Assembly (NCBI GenBank): GCA_947259165.1
Contig: CAMYKY010000026.1
Span: forward strand, 1 to 34,714
From: an uncultured Acidobacteriota bacterium
GTDB lineage: Bacteria; Acidobacteriota; Vicinamibacteria; Marinacidobacterales; SMYC01
DNA: 34,714 nucleotides
Direction: 5' to 3'
Part shown: positions 25,361 to 33,422 of the stretch, piece by piece
How the letters are laid out: each line of letters opens with the position of its first letter
Numbering within the stretch: position 1 is the stretch's first letter
Translations under genes and position numbers: made by a program
Notes under the pieces: generated by a model
What the model was told of the DNA's origin: nothing
What the model saw: only the letters and a program-made list of their open reading frames with translations
Databases searched by the model: none

Positions 25361-26896
25361 ATGAAGAAGAATCTGCGTTGGAAGGCCGTACTGATCCTCG
25401 CCGTCGTGGCCGGGTGTACGTGGGCGTTTTATCCACCCGAGGAGAAAATCAAGCTCGGTTTGGATCTCAAAGGTGGCATCCACCTCATCATGAAGGTGAA
25501 CACCGACGACGCCATCGTCGCGGTCACTCGCGAAGTCGCGGATAACTTGTCCGAGATTCTCGACGACGAGAGCATCCAGTTCGTATCCATCGACGACGTC
25601 GAGCCCGGCAAGCTGTCCGTTGAAGGGCTGGACATTAATGAAGATGCGGCGTTCCGGCGCATCATGGAACAGAGCTTTCCTGCGTGGGACGTCCGAAGCC
25701 TCACCGGGGGCAGCTGGCAGCTCGAGATGCGGCCACCCGACCTCGCCATCCTCCAAGACGACACCGTCACCCAGGCGATCGAGACCATACGGCGCCGTGT
25801 CGACGCGCTCGGCGTGGCCGAGCCGGTCATCGCGCCTCACGGCGAGCGCGGCTCTCAGATTCTCGTTCAGCTCCCAGGTTTCGAGGATGTGGCCCGAGCG
25901 AAAGAAGTCATCAAATCGACCGCGAAACTGGAGCTGCGCATCGTTCGCTCGGCTGGGTTATCGGAGGAACAGCTCAGCCAAACTTCGGGAACGGAAATTT
26001 TTCCCGGCGAAGCCGACGAAGGCGGCAACGTCATTTACTACGCGCTCGATCGCGTCCCCGTCATCACCGGCCGCGACCTCAAAAACGCGAGCCCCGGTCG
26101 TGATCAGGAAACCGCCTCACCCGACATCAACTTTACGCTGAAGCCTGAGGCGGCAAGCAAGTTCCGCTCGGCCACCCAAGAGAACCTCGGCCAACAACTC
26201 GCGATCGTGCTCGACGGATCCGTGATCTCGGCCCCGACGATCCAGGGCGTGATTTACGACCGCGGCCAAATCACCGGCAACTTCACCGCGGAATCCGCCT
26301 ACGACCTCTCGCTCAAGCTCCGCTCGGGCGCGCTTCCGGCGTCGCTCGAGTACCAGGAAGAAAGAACCGTCGGCCCGAGCCTCGGCGCGGATTCGATTCG
26401 AAGCGGGATCACCGCCTCCGCCCTGGGACTCGCCTCCGTCGTATTGTTCATCCTGCTGTATTATCGGCTGTCGGGCGTCAACGCGGTCGTCGCCCTCATG
26501 CTCAACCTCTTGATCCTCGTCGGCGCCCTCGCTTATTTCTCGGCGACGCTGACTCTTCCGGGCATCGCGGGCGTCATCCTCACCATCGGCATGGGCGTGG
26601 ACGCCAACGTGCTGATTTTCGAGCGGATCAAAGAGGAGATGCGCTCTGGCAAGACACCTCGCACGGCGATCTCGGCGGGCTTCGGAAAGGCTTTTTGGAC
26701 CATTTTCGATGCGAACGTGACGAGCCTCGTCGCCGCCGCAATTCTCTTTCAATTCGGAACCGGCCCCATCCAGGGTTTCGCCGTGACATTGAGCATCGGA
26801 CTCATTTCGAATATGTTCACGGCCATTTTCGTTTCACGGTTCATCTTCGATCTCGTGCTCGGCGGACGCCGTCAGGTCGAAGCTCTCAGCATTTAG
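25361..26896 (+). CDS. secD: protein translocase subunit SecD
   Basis: SecD, with SecF, uses the proton gradient to pull exported proteins through the SecYEG channel on the periplasmic side. The 511-residue protein has one N-terminal membrane helix, then KLGLDLKGGIHLIMKV, a large periplasmic P1 region with QLPGFEDVARAKEVI, and five C-terminal membrane helices containing GMGVDANVLIFERIKEEMRS and AFWTIFDANVTSL. GGAG precedes the ATG by about 5 nt. secF begins 15 nt after its stop. Confidence 0.96.
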   Translation: MKKNLRWKAVLILAVVAGCTWAFYPPEEKIKLGLDLKGGIHLIMKVNTDDAIVAVTREVADNLSEILDDESIQFVSIDDVEPGKLSVEGLDINEDAAFRRIMEQSFPAWDVRSLTGGSWQLEMRPPDLAILQDDTVTQAIETIRRRVDALGVAEPVIAPHGERGSQILVQLPGFEDVARAKEVIKSTAKLELRIVRSAGLSEEQLSQTSGTEIFPGEADEGGNVIYYALDRVPVITGRDLKNASPGRDQETASPDINFTLKPEAASKFRSATQENLGQQLAIVLDGSVISAPTIQGVIYDRGQITGNFTAESAYDLSLKLRSGALPASLEYQEERTVGPSLGADSIRSGITASALGLASVVLFILLYYRLSGVNAVVALMLNLLILVGALAYFSATLTLPGIAGVILTIGMGVDANVLIFERIKEEMRSGKTPRTAISAGFGKAFWTIFDANVTSLVAAAILFQFGTGPIQGFAVTLSIGLISNMFTAIFVSRFIFDLVLGGRRQVEALSI

Positions 26897-26911
26897 GACG
26901 ACAAGAACACC

Positions 26912-27868
26912 ATGGATTTTATTGGCGATACCAAAATCGACTGGGTGAAGTACCGTTGGCACTTCATCACCATCTCCCTCATCGTAGCCGTCATCGGGGC
27001 GATCGACATCGCTCGGAAGGGTGGCTTGCACTACGGCATCGATTTTTCGGAAGGCACGATCGTCTACGCCAAGTTCGAATCCACTCCGGAAGTCGACGTC
27101 ATCCGTGACCAGTTGCGAAGTGCCGGCTTGGGAAGCGCGGTGATCCAGCGCTACGACCGAGACGACCTCAATATGGTCATGATCCGCGTCGAGCGCGAGG
27201 CCACGGACGCCGGGGGCGAGCTCGACAGCGCCGCGAACCTCATCCTGCAGGCGCTCGAGCAAAACATCCCTGGAAATACGCTCGCGGACTCGAGCACCGA
27301 GATCGTCGGCCCCGTGGTTGGGGCCGAGCTTCGTCGCCGGGCGCGCAACGCGACGCTTTTCGCCCTCGTAGCAATGCTCATCTACATCGCATTCCGGTTC
27401 GAGCTCGTCTATGGCGTCGGCGCCACTGTCGCGGTGCTGCACGACGTCGTGCTCACGCTTGCGCTCGTTTCGATCTTCAATTTCGAGATTACGCTCTATT
27501 TGATCGCCGCGTTCCTGACGCTGGTCGGCTACTCCGTCAACGATACGATCGTGATCTTCGATCGCGTCCGCGAAAACCGGAAGCTCGTCCGCAAAAGCTC
27601 GCTGCGCGACATTATCAATCTCTCGATCAACCAGACGCTCCGGCGAACCATTTTGACGTCCGGGCTTACCCTGTTCGTCTGCTTCGCCCTTTACGCAATG
27701 GGCGGAGCGGTTCTCAGAGGCTTCTCCTTCGTTCTCGTCGCTGGCGTCGTCATCGGCACGTACTCCTCCATTGCTATCGCGTCGCCGATCGTCTTGTGGT
27801 GGAGGTCGCTCAAAGGCCGCCCCGCCAAGAGCGCGACCAAGACCGAAGCGCAAGAAGCCCGGGTCTAG
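26912..27868 (+). CDS. secF: protein translocase subunit SecF
   Basis: The 318-residue protein is the SecD partner. It shows YGIDFSEGTIVYAKFE near residues 45-60 after the first membrane helix, then GPVVGAELRRRARNATLFAL and the SecF signature VGYSVNDTIVIFDRVRENRK (about 208-227) in the membrane region. It ends the tgt-yajC-secD-secF cluster. A repeat-bearing gap of 141 bp follows before the first tonB-like gene. Confidence 0.96.
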   Translation: MDFIGDTKIDWVKYRWHFITISLIVAVIGAIDIARKGGLHYGIDFSEGTIVYAKFESTPEVDVIRDQLRSAGLGSAVIQRYDRDDLNMVMIRVEREATDAGGELDSAANLILQALEQNIPGNTLADSSTEIVGPVVGAELRRRARNATLFALVAMLIYIAFRFELVYGVGATVAVLHDVVLTLALVSIFNFEITLYLIAAFLTLVGYSVNDTIVIFDRVRENRKLVRKSSLRDIINLSINQTLRRTILTSGLTLFVCFALYAMGGAVLRGFSFVLVAGVVIGTYSSIAIASPIVLWWRSLKGRPAKSATKTEAQEARV

Positions 27869-27878
27869 CGTCTGTTTT

Positions 27879-27960
27879 TCACCACGGAGGCACGGAGGAC
27901 ACGCGGAGAACGCGGGATCCTTTTGCTCTCAGCGTTCCCTCCGTGGGCTCCGTTGTGAGA
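27879..27960. repeat. bracketed element with CACGGAGG arrays
   Basis: TCACCACGGAGGCACGGAGG at 27879-27898 pairs imperfectly with 27937-27958, which in reverse reads TCACAACGGAGCCCACGGAG. The interior is only about 40 bp. It lies between secF and the first tonB-like gene. Confidence 0.7.
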
Positions 27961-28009
27961 ACAGCGGCCCGAGGCGGATGGCGCTAGAATAGAGGCTAGG
28001 GGAGGTCTT

Positions 28010-28801
28010 ATGGGCGAGCGCGACTCGTCTCCCTCGGGAGAAACGCGTTTATTCTCGGACACGTTGTCAGCGAGTCATGAGCAACCGCGCGTGCGCCACG
28101 GCCTCAGTGCGCCCCTCGGTCTTGCAGCCCATGCGGTTGCGCTCACCGCCATCGTCGTCGTGTCGCTTTTTTCGGTGCCCGAGCCGCGAACTCCGAACGC
28201 ACCCTCGAAGACGGTGGTCGCGTTCGCTCCCCCGCCTCCGCTATCTTTGCACCGAGGGGCAGCGGCAGAGCCTTCGACCCCAATTGCCTCGACCCCGCAA
28301 GTGGAGGTCGCGAGTTTTGTTGCAACGCCGTCGTTCATCATTCCGGACACCCTGTTGACCCCAACCATCCCGCTCGCTGATATCCCGTCGGGAGCGACCG
28401 ACGGTTTCGACGACGGCTCTAGTAACGGTATGGCCGGCGTAGTGCCGGGCGGCGCGGTCGGAGGCGTCCCTGGAGGGCTCGTCGGTGGCACCCTGGGCGG
28501 AAGCGGCACCGAACTCCCCGAGTTCCCGATTCCCGACGTCGGGCCGAAGCCGCTGCGCATGACAACCGCCATGTACACGGAACAGGCGGCGCGAGAAAGG
28601 GTCACCGGCTCCGTCAAATTGCGCGTCGTCATCGACGAACAAGGCAAAGTGCGGGTGCTCGACGTGCTGAACTCCATCCCGTTATTGGACGAGGAGGCCA
28701 TCCGCACCGTCGAGTCCAGTTGGCGTTTCTCACCCGCGACCAAAAACGGACGTCCAGTGCCATGCCTGAGCGACCTCGTCGTCCGGTTCACTTTGCATTA
28801 G
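28010..28801 (+). CDS. TonB-like energy transducer
   Basis: The 263-residue protein has an N-terminal cytoplasmic tail, one membrane helix (LAAHAVALTAIVVVSLFSV, about residues 38-56), a Pro/Ala/Ser-rich periplasmic stretch, a Gly-rich segment (VVPGGAVGGVPGGLVGGTLG, about 143-162), and a C-terminal TonB domain (ERVTGSVKLRVVIDEQGKVR, then LNSIPLLDEEAIRTVESSWR). TonB transfers inner-membrane proton energy to outer-membrane receptors. GGGGAGG lies 4 nt before the ATG, and a TAGAAT -10-like hexamer (27985-27990) is 20 nt upstream. It is separated by 550 bp from the second tonB-like gene and has no own ExbBD. Confidence 0.85.
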   Translation: MGERDSSPSGETRLFSDTLSASHEQPRVRHGLSAPLGLAAHAVALTAIVVVSLFSVPEPRTPNAPSKTVVAFAPPPPLSLHRGAAAEPSTPIASTPQVEVASFVATPSFIIPDTLLTPTIPLADIPSGATDGFDDGSSNGMAGVVPGGAVGGVPGGLVGGTLGGSGTELPEFPIPDVGPKPLRMTTAMYTEQAARERVTGSVKLRVVIDEQGKVRVLDVLNSIPLLDEEAIRTVESSWRFSPATKNGRPVPCLSDLVVRFTLH

Positions 28802-28870
28802 CCGACCCCCCAGTAACGACATCACCCGCGCTACCGGACTTCGGAATCGAGCCCGAAAGCAAAGGTTAGT

Positions 28871-28924
28871 AAGGAGAAGAAGGGGGATTTGAGAACCGAT
28901 CTTGTATCCCCACATCCCCTCCTA
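28871..28924. repeat. short bracketed element with AAGGAG/GGGGAT units
   Basis: AAGGAGAAGAAGGGGGATTT on the left is an imperfect inverse of TATCCCCACATCCCCTCCT on the right. Its units resemble those of the element at 23147-23253. Confidence 0.5.
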
Positions 28925-28988
28925 TCACGCCATCCCCGTGCTTTTGGACAGCCAAGAGACCCAGGTGTAACCTGGCGCCGGAAGAGGG

Positions 28989-29017
28989 TTGACAGCCTGC
29001 AAATCGCGGAATAGGAT
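28989..29017 (+). promoter_or_regulatory. sigma70-type promoter upstream of tonB-exbB-exbD
   Basis: GGG-TTGACA (28989-28994), a 17-nt spacer and TAGGAT (29012-29017). The predicted start near 29024 is about 330 nt upstream of the next gene start. Confidence 0.65.
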
Positions 29018-29352
29018 AACCCGCTCGAAATGGGTTGGCGGCTTTCTCCACGCAGCCGTCGCAATTATTCGAAAATGGAATTGGTTCCGCGTTTTCTACG
29101 CATTCGTCATGACAATGGTAACGACGAGTGTGCGACCTATCCGATGTCACCAGAGGCTGCTACCGACTTGTCGAATCGTAGAGGAGTATTTTCTCGGACA
29201 CGTCGGGAACCTTTCGCGGGCTCCGGTGTCTAAGGGCTTGACCAGGGGTGATCTCCCTCGATCTCGATTGGTTTAAATAACGATACGGATTAGAACGAGC
29301 TTATACATTATTCAGTGTCGTTCATAATCTCCCGAAAGGAGCGCCGAACGCC

Positions 29353-30102
29353 GTGGCCAAAAACGAATCCAAAAACGCGCCCGACGAGGTTCCCAGGAAA
29401 GAGCTTTTCGATCTTGCGCTGACAAAAGAGGGCAACCCAGCAAGGTCGTTCGCTACCTTCCTGACCTCGCTTCTCATTCAAGGCGGGATTCTCTCAGCGT
29501 TGATCATCATCCCTCTGATGGCAACGGACAACATGCCAACGCCTGAAGGGATCATGACCTTCATGGCGCCGCCACCACCACCGCCGCCACCACCGCCACC
29601 GCCGCCGCCGCCGAAAGCGCGCGCACGGCCGCAGGCCCCGCGACCGGTGATGTCGACCACGCCACAGTTCGTAGCACCCGTCGACATCCCGGATGCAATC
29701 GGCGACGGTGGCGTTGATTTCGGCGTCCCGGGAGGCGTGGAAGGTGGCGTCCCCGGTGGCGTCATCGGCGGTATCGTCGGAGGTCTTCCGGAAGCACCAC
29801 CCCCGGCGAAACAAGCGCCAGTTCGGGTCGGTGGCGATATCCGCCCACCCAACAAGGTGAGGGATCAGGCTCCGACCTACCCCGATATCGCCAAGCAGGC
29901 ACGGGTCCAGGGAATCGTTATCCTCGAAGCCATCATCGACCCGGCCGGAAATGTCACGAACGTTCGCGTTTTGCGCTCGATCCCGCTTCTGGATCAATCC
30001 GCAATCGAGGCCGTGAAGCAGTGGCGGTACGAGCCGACGTTGCTCAACGGCCAGCCCGTGCCGATCGTGATGACGGTAACCGTCAATTTCGCACTGAGTT
30101 AG
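29353..30102 (+). CDS. TonB-like energy transducer with polyproline linker
   Basis: The 249-residue protein starts at GTG with AAAGGAG 11 nt upstream. It has one membrane helix (FLTSLLIQGGILSALIIIPL, about 37-56), a run of 15 prolines near residue 74-88 followed by KARARPQAPRP, a Gly-rich segment (VPGGVEGGVPGGVIGGIVGG, about 127-146), and a C-terminal TonB domain (APTYPDIAKQARVQGIVILE, RVLRSIPLLDQSAIEAVKQW, NGQPVPIVMTVTVNF). It is followed 121 bp later by exbB and two exbD genes, a full TonB power module. It resembles the gene at 28010 but is not identical. Confidence 0.9.
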   Translation: MAKNESKNAPDEVPRKELFDLALTKEGNPARSFATFLTSLLIQGGILSALIIIPLMATDNMPTPEGIMTFMAPPPPPPPPPPPPPPPKARARPQAPRPVMSTTPQFVAPVDIPDAIGDGGVDFGVPGGVEGGVPGGVIGGIVGGLPEAPPPAKQAPVRVGGDIRPPNKVRDQAPTYPDIAKQARVQGIVILEAIIDPAGNVTNVRVLRSIPLLDQSAIEAVKQWRYEPTLLNGQPVPIVMTVTVNFALS

Positions 30103-30223
30103 GTCGAGTTGAGTTTCTTGTCAGGTTTTTCGTTGAGAGATTTTAAAATGTTCAATTCATACCCCACCAACGTGGCGGTTCTAAAATCAAAGCACAACAG
30201 CCAAGGGCAAACAGGAGGAAATA

Positions 30224-30904
30224 ATGTCATTTAGCTTAATCGATATGTGGAATCACATGGGGGTCACGGCCAAGCTCGTGAACTTTGTGATGTTGATCAT
30301 GTCCATCTATTCCTTGAGCGTGATGATCGAGCGGTGGATGACCTTCCGCAAGGCGAAGAAACAGTCCAGAGCGTACGCACCCAAGGTGGCAAAGCTCTTG
30401 AAGGACGGCAAGATCCAAGAAGCCATCAAGGTTTCGAGCGGCAAAGACGTGAAGAACAGCCACTTGGCGAAAGTTCTCCTCGCTGGTCTCCAGGAATACC
30501 AGTTCCAGAAAGAGAGTGGAGAAGGCTCGCGTTCCGACATGATGGAGTCGGCTCATCGCGCCATCGAGCGCGCGACGGCGTTGAACCTCAATGATCTGAA
30601 GCGTGGCCTGTCCGGTCTCGCTACGGTCGGTGCGACTGCCGTGTTCGTCGGACTGTTCGGCACCGTCGCCGGCATCATCAACGCTTTCCGCGGCATGGCG
30701 CTGACGGGTTCGGGCGGTATCGGCGCGGTCTCGGCCGGAATCTCCGAGGCTCTCGTAGCGACGGCGTTCGGTCTGTTTGTCGCGATTCCGGCTGTGTGGG
30801 CGTTCAACTACCTGATCGCACGCGTGGACGGGTTCACGGTCGAGATGGACAACTCCGCCTCCGAGCTCATCGACTATATGGCCAAGAAAACGGTCAGCAG
30901 CTAG
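30224..30904 (+). CDS. exbB: ExbB/TolQ-type proton channel protein
   Basis: The 226-residue protein belongs to the MotA/TolQ/ExbB family, the pentameric proton channel that drives TonB or TolA. Membrane helices lie at about residues 17-33 and in the C-terminal half (LATVGATAVFVGLFGTVAGI and ISEALVATAFGLFVAIPAVW). AGGAGG is 5 nt before the ATG. It lies between tonB and two exbD genes. A TolQ role cannot be excluded, but the adjacent TonB supports ExbB. Confidence 0.88.
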   Translation: MSFSLIDMWNHMGVTAKLVNFVMLIMSIYSLSVMIERWMTFRKAKKQSRAYAPKVAKLLKDGKIQEAIKVSSGKDVKNSHLAKVLLAGLQEYQFQKESGEGSRSDMMESAHRAIERATALNLNDLKRGLSGLATVGATAVFVGLFGTVAGIINAFRGMALTGSGGIGAVSAGISEALVATAFGLFVAIPAVWAFNYLIARVDGFTVEMDNSASELIDYMAKKTVSS

Positions 30905-30940
30905 ACGGACAACGCCGAGTCAATCGAAGGAGATACGACT

Positions 30941-31354
30941 ATGGGAATGAGCACAGGCGATCAAGGCTCACTCAACAGCAACATCAACGTAACGCCGCTC
31001 GCCGACGTCATGCTGGTGCTGCTCATCATCTTCATGGTCATCACCCCATTGCTCCAAAAAGGCGTCGACGTCAAGCTGCCGGAAGCTGAGTTTTCCTACG
31101 ATCACGCCGACAGCGAAGATGTCGTCAACGTCGCCGTCCGCTTGGACAACGCCATCTACCTCAACATGGTACCAGTGGCGGAATCGGAGCTCGTGACCAA
31201 GCTTTCCGCGGCCTTCGAAGGAAAAGCGGAGCGGATTCTATTTCTCAAAGCAGACGAGGGCCTGGAGTATCGCGACGTCATGCGGGTGATGGAGCTTTGC
31301 CGTGATGGCGGAGCTGACGAAATAGGCCTGATCACGGACAAAAAGGCAGGCTAG
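30941..31354 (+). CDS. exbD: ExbD/TolR-family biopolymer transport protein, first copy
   Basis: The 137-residue protein has the family core INVTPLADVMLVLLIIFMVI (about residues 11-30) with the proton-path aspartate in the membrane helix, then LLQKGVDVKLPEAEF and a periplasmic domain. AAGGAGAT lies 8 nt before the ATG. It sits 36 nt after exbB and 34 nt before a second exbD. Confidence 0.9.
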   Translation: MGMSTGDQGSLNSNINVTPLADVMLVLLIIFMVITPLLQKGVDVKLPEAEFSYDHADSEDVVNVAVRLDNAIYLNMVPVAESELVTKLSAAFEGKAERILFLKADEGLEYRDVMRVMELCRDGGADEIGLITDKKAG

Positions 31355-31388
31355 TCGTCTTTCGGGAGACTTATTAAGGAGTACTCTT

Positions 31389-31835
31389 ATGGGAATGTCA
31401 TCAAGCGGCGGCGGCTCGAGCGCCATGCGCGATCCCAACGTGACGCCGATCATCGACGTTATGTTGGTACTGCTCATCATCTTTATGGTGGTGACGCCAC
31501 TCACCCAGCTGGGCCACGATGTGGAACTGCCGGAATCGGCCGCGAACGTCCAGCAGGACACAACACCCGACCCGAACCAGCTCGTGCTCGATATCAACGA
31601 GGCGGGGGAGGTGACCATCAACAAGCAAAATGTCAGCTGGGAGGAGCTACCTCTCAAGATACGCGATATCTTCGAGACGCGCTCGGACAAGACGATCTTT
31701 CTGAGAGCAGCGGCGGGCCTGAAGTACGGGGACGTCATCGCGGTGTTGGACGTGGCGCGTGGCAACGGCGTCGTACGTGTCGGCATCGTTCCGCTGGATC
31801 CGTTCGCAGGCGCGGGCGGAGGCGGTAGCCCTTAG
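31389..31835 (+). CDS. exbD: ExbD/TolR-family biopolymer transport protein, second copy
   Basis: The 148-residue protein carries the same core (DPNVTPIIDVMLVLLIIFMV, with the membrane aspartate) and VELPESAAN, then a periplasmic domain and a Gly-rich end (GAGGGGSP). It begins MGMSSSGGG, similar to the first copy's MGMSTGDQG, so the pair probably arose by duplication and then diverged. AAGGAG lies 8 nt before the ATG. A strong terminator follows, which ends the operon. Confidence 0.9.
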   Translation: MGMSSSGGGSSAMRDPNVTPIIDVMLVLLIIFMVVTPLTQLGHDVELPESAANVQQDTTPDPNQLVLDINEAGEVTINKQNVSWEELPLKIRDIFETRSDKTIFLRAAAGLKYGDVIAVLDVARGNGVVRVGIVPLDPFAGAGGGGSP

Positions 31836-31864
31836 CACGCAGCACCACGATTGTTTGCATGTAG

Positions 31865-31903
31865 CCTGGGAGTCAGCTTTCGCTGTCTCCCAGGTTGATT
31901 TTT
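31865..31903 (+). terminator. rho-independent terminator of the tonB-exbB-exbD-exbD operon
   Basis: CCTGGGAGTCAGC (31865-31877) pairs with GCTGTCTCCCAGG (31882-31894) in a 13-bp stem with one mismatch and a TTTC loop, followed by TTGATTTTT. Confidence 0.92.
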
Positions 31904-32258
31904 GTGTAACTGCGCCCATCCCCCCAGCGGGTCCAAATTCGCAATCCGTAGCAGCTTTGTCTTCACGGCGCCCCCCGCCCCCCGGCCTCCGAGCGAGCGT
32001 GGGGTTGTCTGTACGCCCCACTGCGGTGAGGAGACACCCTCATCCCCCCGTGTGCTCTCCAGGGAAGCCCGCGACGGACACGGCCCCAACGCAGAGGCTC
32101 CGTAGCGCTTCGGAGGCGGTCGAACGGCACACGGCGCTAGTTAGGGACGTCGACCCATCCACGGGCGCATGAAAAACGGCTGGGCCGCACACAAACGCCG
32201 GAAAGCGTCTCGAGCCCGCAGAAGACCCGATTTTCCTAGCCATTTGGCCAATCGGGAC

Positions 32259-32306
32259 TATAATGCCAGTTTCGGAGAGAGCATGTCTATGTTCTCCGAA
32301 AGGAGG
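32259..32306 (+). promoter_or_regulatory. promoter -10, 5'-end stem-loop and adjacent Shine-Dalgarno
   Basis: TATAAT at 32259-32264 predicts transcription from about 32270. The transcript would begin with TTTCGGAGA (32270-32278), which pairs perfectly with TCTCCGAAA (32293-32301), 14-nt loop, and AGGAGG (32301-32306) follows immediately. A 5'-terminal hairpin abutting the ribosome binding site suggests mRNA protection or control of translation. No good -35 is visible. Confidence 0.6.
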
Positions 32307-32313
32307 TTCGTTG

Positions 32314-32994
32314 ATGAAGCACAAAGTATGGTTGATGGGTGCGACCCTTGCGTGCCTCTGGGCGTGCGGCAGTCCGGAGCAAGCGACCGTCGAGCAATTC
32401 TTCCGTGCGTCCCAAACCGACGATAGCGCCACGGTTGCGGCCATGTCCGCTGTTGCGGCTCCCGGGACCGTCGAGTCCTGGGAGATGGTCGAAATAAGCT
32501 CTCAATCGACGGAGCCTTTCCCATTGCCGGGGCTGCTCGCAGAGATGAAGACCGCCGAAAAAGCGCGCGAGGTTCAGCTGGAGGAAGGCCGAGAGTACAT
32601 GGCCGAGTACCAAGATTTGATCGATGAGATCACCGCCAAGCTTCAAGAGGATCCGGACTTCGAATACACCGGAGAACGCGGAGAGGTCCAAACGGCGTGG
32701 GCCGAGTTGCTCGAAGGGCGCAAAGCGACGGAGCGTGCCTATCAGTCGCTCAAACGGGCGGTCGACGATGAAACCAAGCTCGCCACGAAGTCCGTCGTCA
32801 GACAGCTGGACCTCGAGGACTTGGATGGAGAAGTCGCGGTCACCCAAATGGTCCTCATGCTGAAGCTCGCGGATGCCGAAGCGAAACCCTATACGGTTTC
32901 GCTTCGCAAGTACGACCTCTCTTCTGCGGGGAGCGATGTCACTGAGACGTCGCGTTGGATCATCTCGGGGATCGAAGAAAAGTCACCGACCTAG
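32314..32994 (+). CDS. lipoprotein of unknown function
   Basis: The 226-residue protein starts at an ATG 7 nt after AGGAGG and has a lipoprotein signal (MKHKVWLMGATLACLWAC, Cys18). After it comes EQATVEQFFRASQTDDSATV, which resembles the opening helix of small NTF2-like lipoprotein domains, but the match is weak. Residues about 75-150 are charged and helical (EMKTAEKAREVQLEEGREY, EYQDLIDEITAKLQEDPDFE, RKATERAYQSLKRAV), probably a coiled coil or helical hairpin, followed by a beta-rich end (TVSLRKYDLSS, SRWIISGIEEK). No family assignment is offered. It is monocistronic. Confidence 0.75.
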   Translation: MKHKVWLMGATLACLWACGSPEQATVEQFFRASQTDDSATVAAMSAVAAPGTVESWEMVEISSQSTEPFPLPGLLAEMKTAEKAREVQLEEGREYMAEYQDLIDEITAKLQEDPDFEYTGERGEVQTAWAELLEGRKATERAYQSLKRAVDDETKLATKSVVRQLDLEDLDGEVAVTQMVLMLKLADAEAKPYTVSLRKYDLSSAGSDVTETSRWIISGIEEKSPT

Positions 32995-33422
32995 TGTGCG
33001 GCTCCGGACTAGCTCCGCCCCCGGCTGTTGCCGGCCCTATCAGTCGAGAAACTACCTGAGCACACAGAACCAGGAATCCCTCTCCCCCTCGGGGGAGAGG
33101 GCGGCGAGCGAAGCTCGCCGGGTGAGGGGGCGCTCCCGACGGCAAATTTTCTCTTTCCCGACGTGCACAGTGACTCCCCCTCAAGAAAAGCGGAGCCGCC
33201 GCTATCGGGGTGGCGCCGCTACGTCTGTTGGTTCGAAACCAGCTAACGTCCGTCCCTGGCGTCCGCGTCCCTGAAGACCCCCAAGAAACGTAGCGGCTGA
33301 ATGGAACAGCCCCCCCGGCGGGGAAACAGCGGGTCCCCCCCGAGGACACGCGCGAAGTTGCGCTCGGTTTCGCTGCGCCAAACGCGTCCGTCGACGCCCC
33401 GCGGTTGGTCCCGTTATTGAGA
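32995..33422. other. 428-bp gap with hairpin repeats
   Basis: It contains the double palindrome at 33078-33120, then CCGCTACGT (33216-33224) exactly inverted at 33288-33296 around a CGTCCGTCCCTGGCGTCC-type stretch, and a C/G-run region near 33311-33340. It separates two convergent lipoprotein genes. No gene is evident. Confidence 0.55.
33078..33120. repeat. two adjacent perfect palindromes, REP-like
   Basis: The first hairpin has 11-bp arms CCCTCTCCCCC and GGGGGAGAGGG separated by TC (33078-33101). The second has 8-bp arms CGGCGAGC and GCTCGCCG with a GAA loop (33102-33120), followed by GGTGAGGGGGC. This design is typical of dispersed repetitive extragenic palindromes. A related CCCCTCC...GGAGGAGAGGG segment lies near 12231-12258. 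Confidence 0.8.

Larger units (their letters stand above)
28802..29352. other. 550-bp gap with repeat, promoter and unexplained leader
   Basis: It contains the bracketed repeat at 28871-28924 and a strong plus-strand promoter at 28989-29017. Downstream are an AACCC...GGGTT hairpin near 29018-29035 and a GGAATTGGTTCC palindrome near 29073-29084. I find no small gene with a ribosome binding site, so the roughly 330 nt after the promoter is either an mRNA leader for the tonB-exbB-exbD genes or an unrecognised RNA. Confidence 0.5.
31836..32313. other. 478-bp gap after the TonB operon
   Basis: It holds the operon terminator (31865-31903), GC-rich hairpins between about 31970 and 32050 (arms GTGGGG and CCCCAC; GGTGAGGAGACACCCTCATC), and the promoter and leader hairpin of the next lipoprotein gene from 32259. 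No gene is evident. Confidence 0.55.

Noticed and set aside
28989-29276. Plus-strand frame of 95 codons downstream of the promoter at 28989
   Set aside because: It would begin at the -35 element itself, and internal ATGs lack ribosome binding sites.
29290-29320. AT-rich TTATACATTAT as a second promoter for tonB
   Set aside because: A -10-like sequence is present but no -35 at a usable spacing; the promoter at 28989 is much better.
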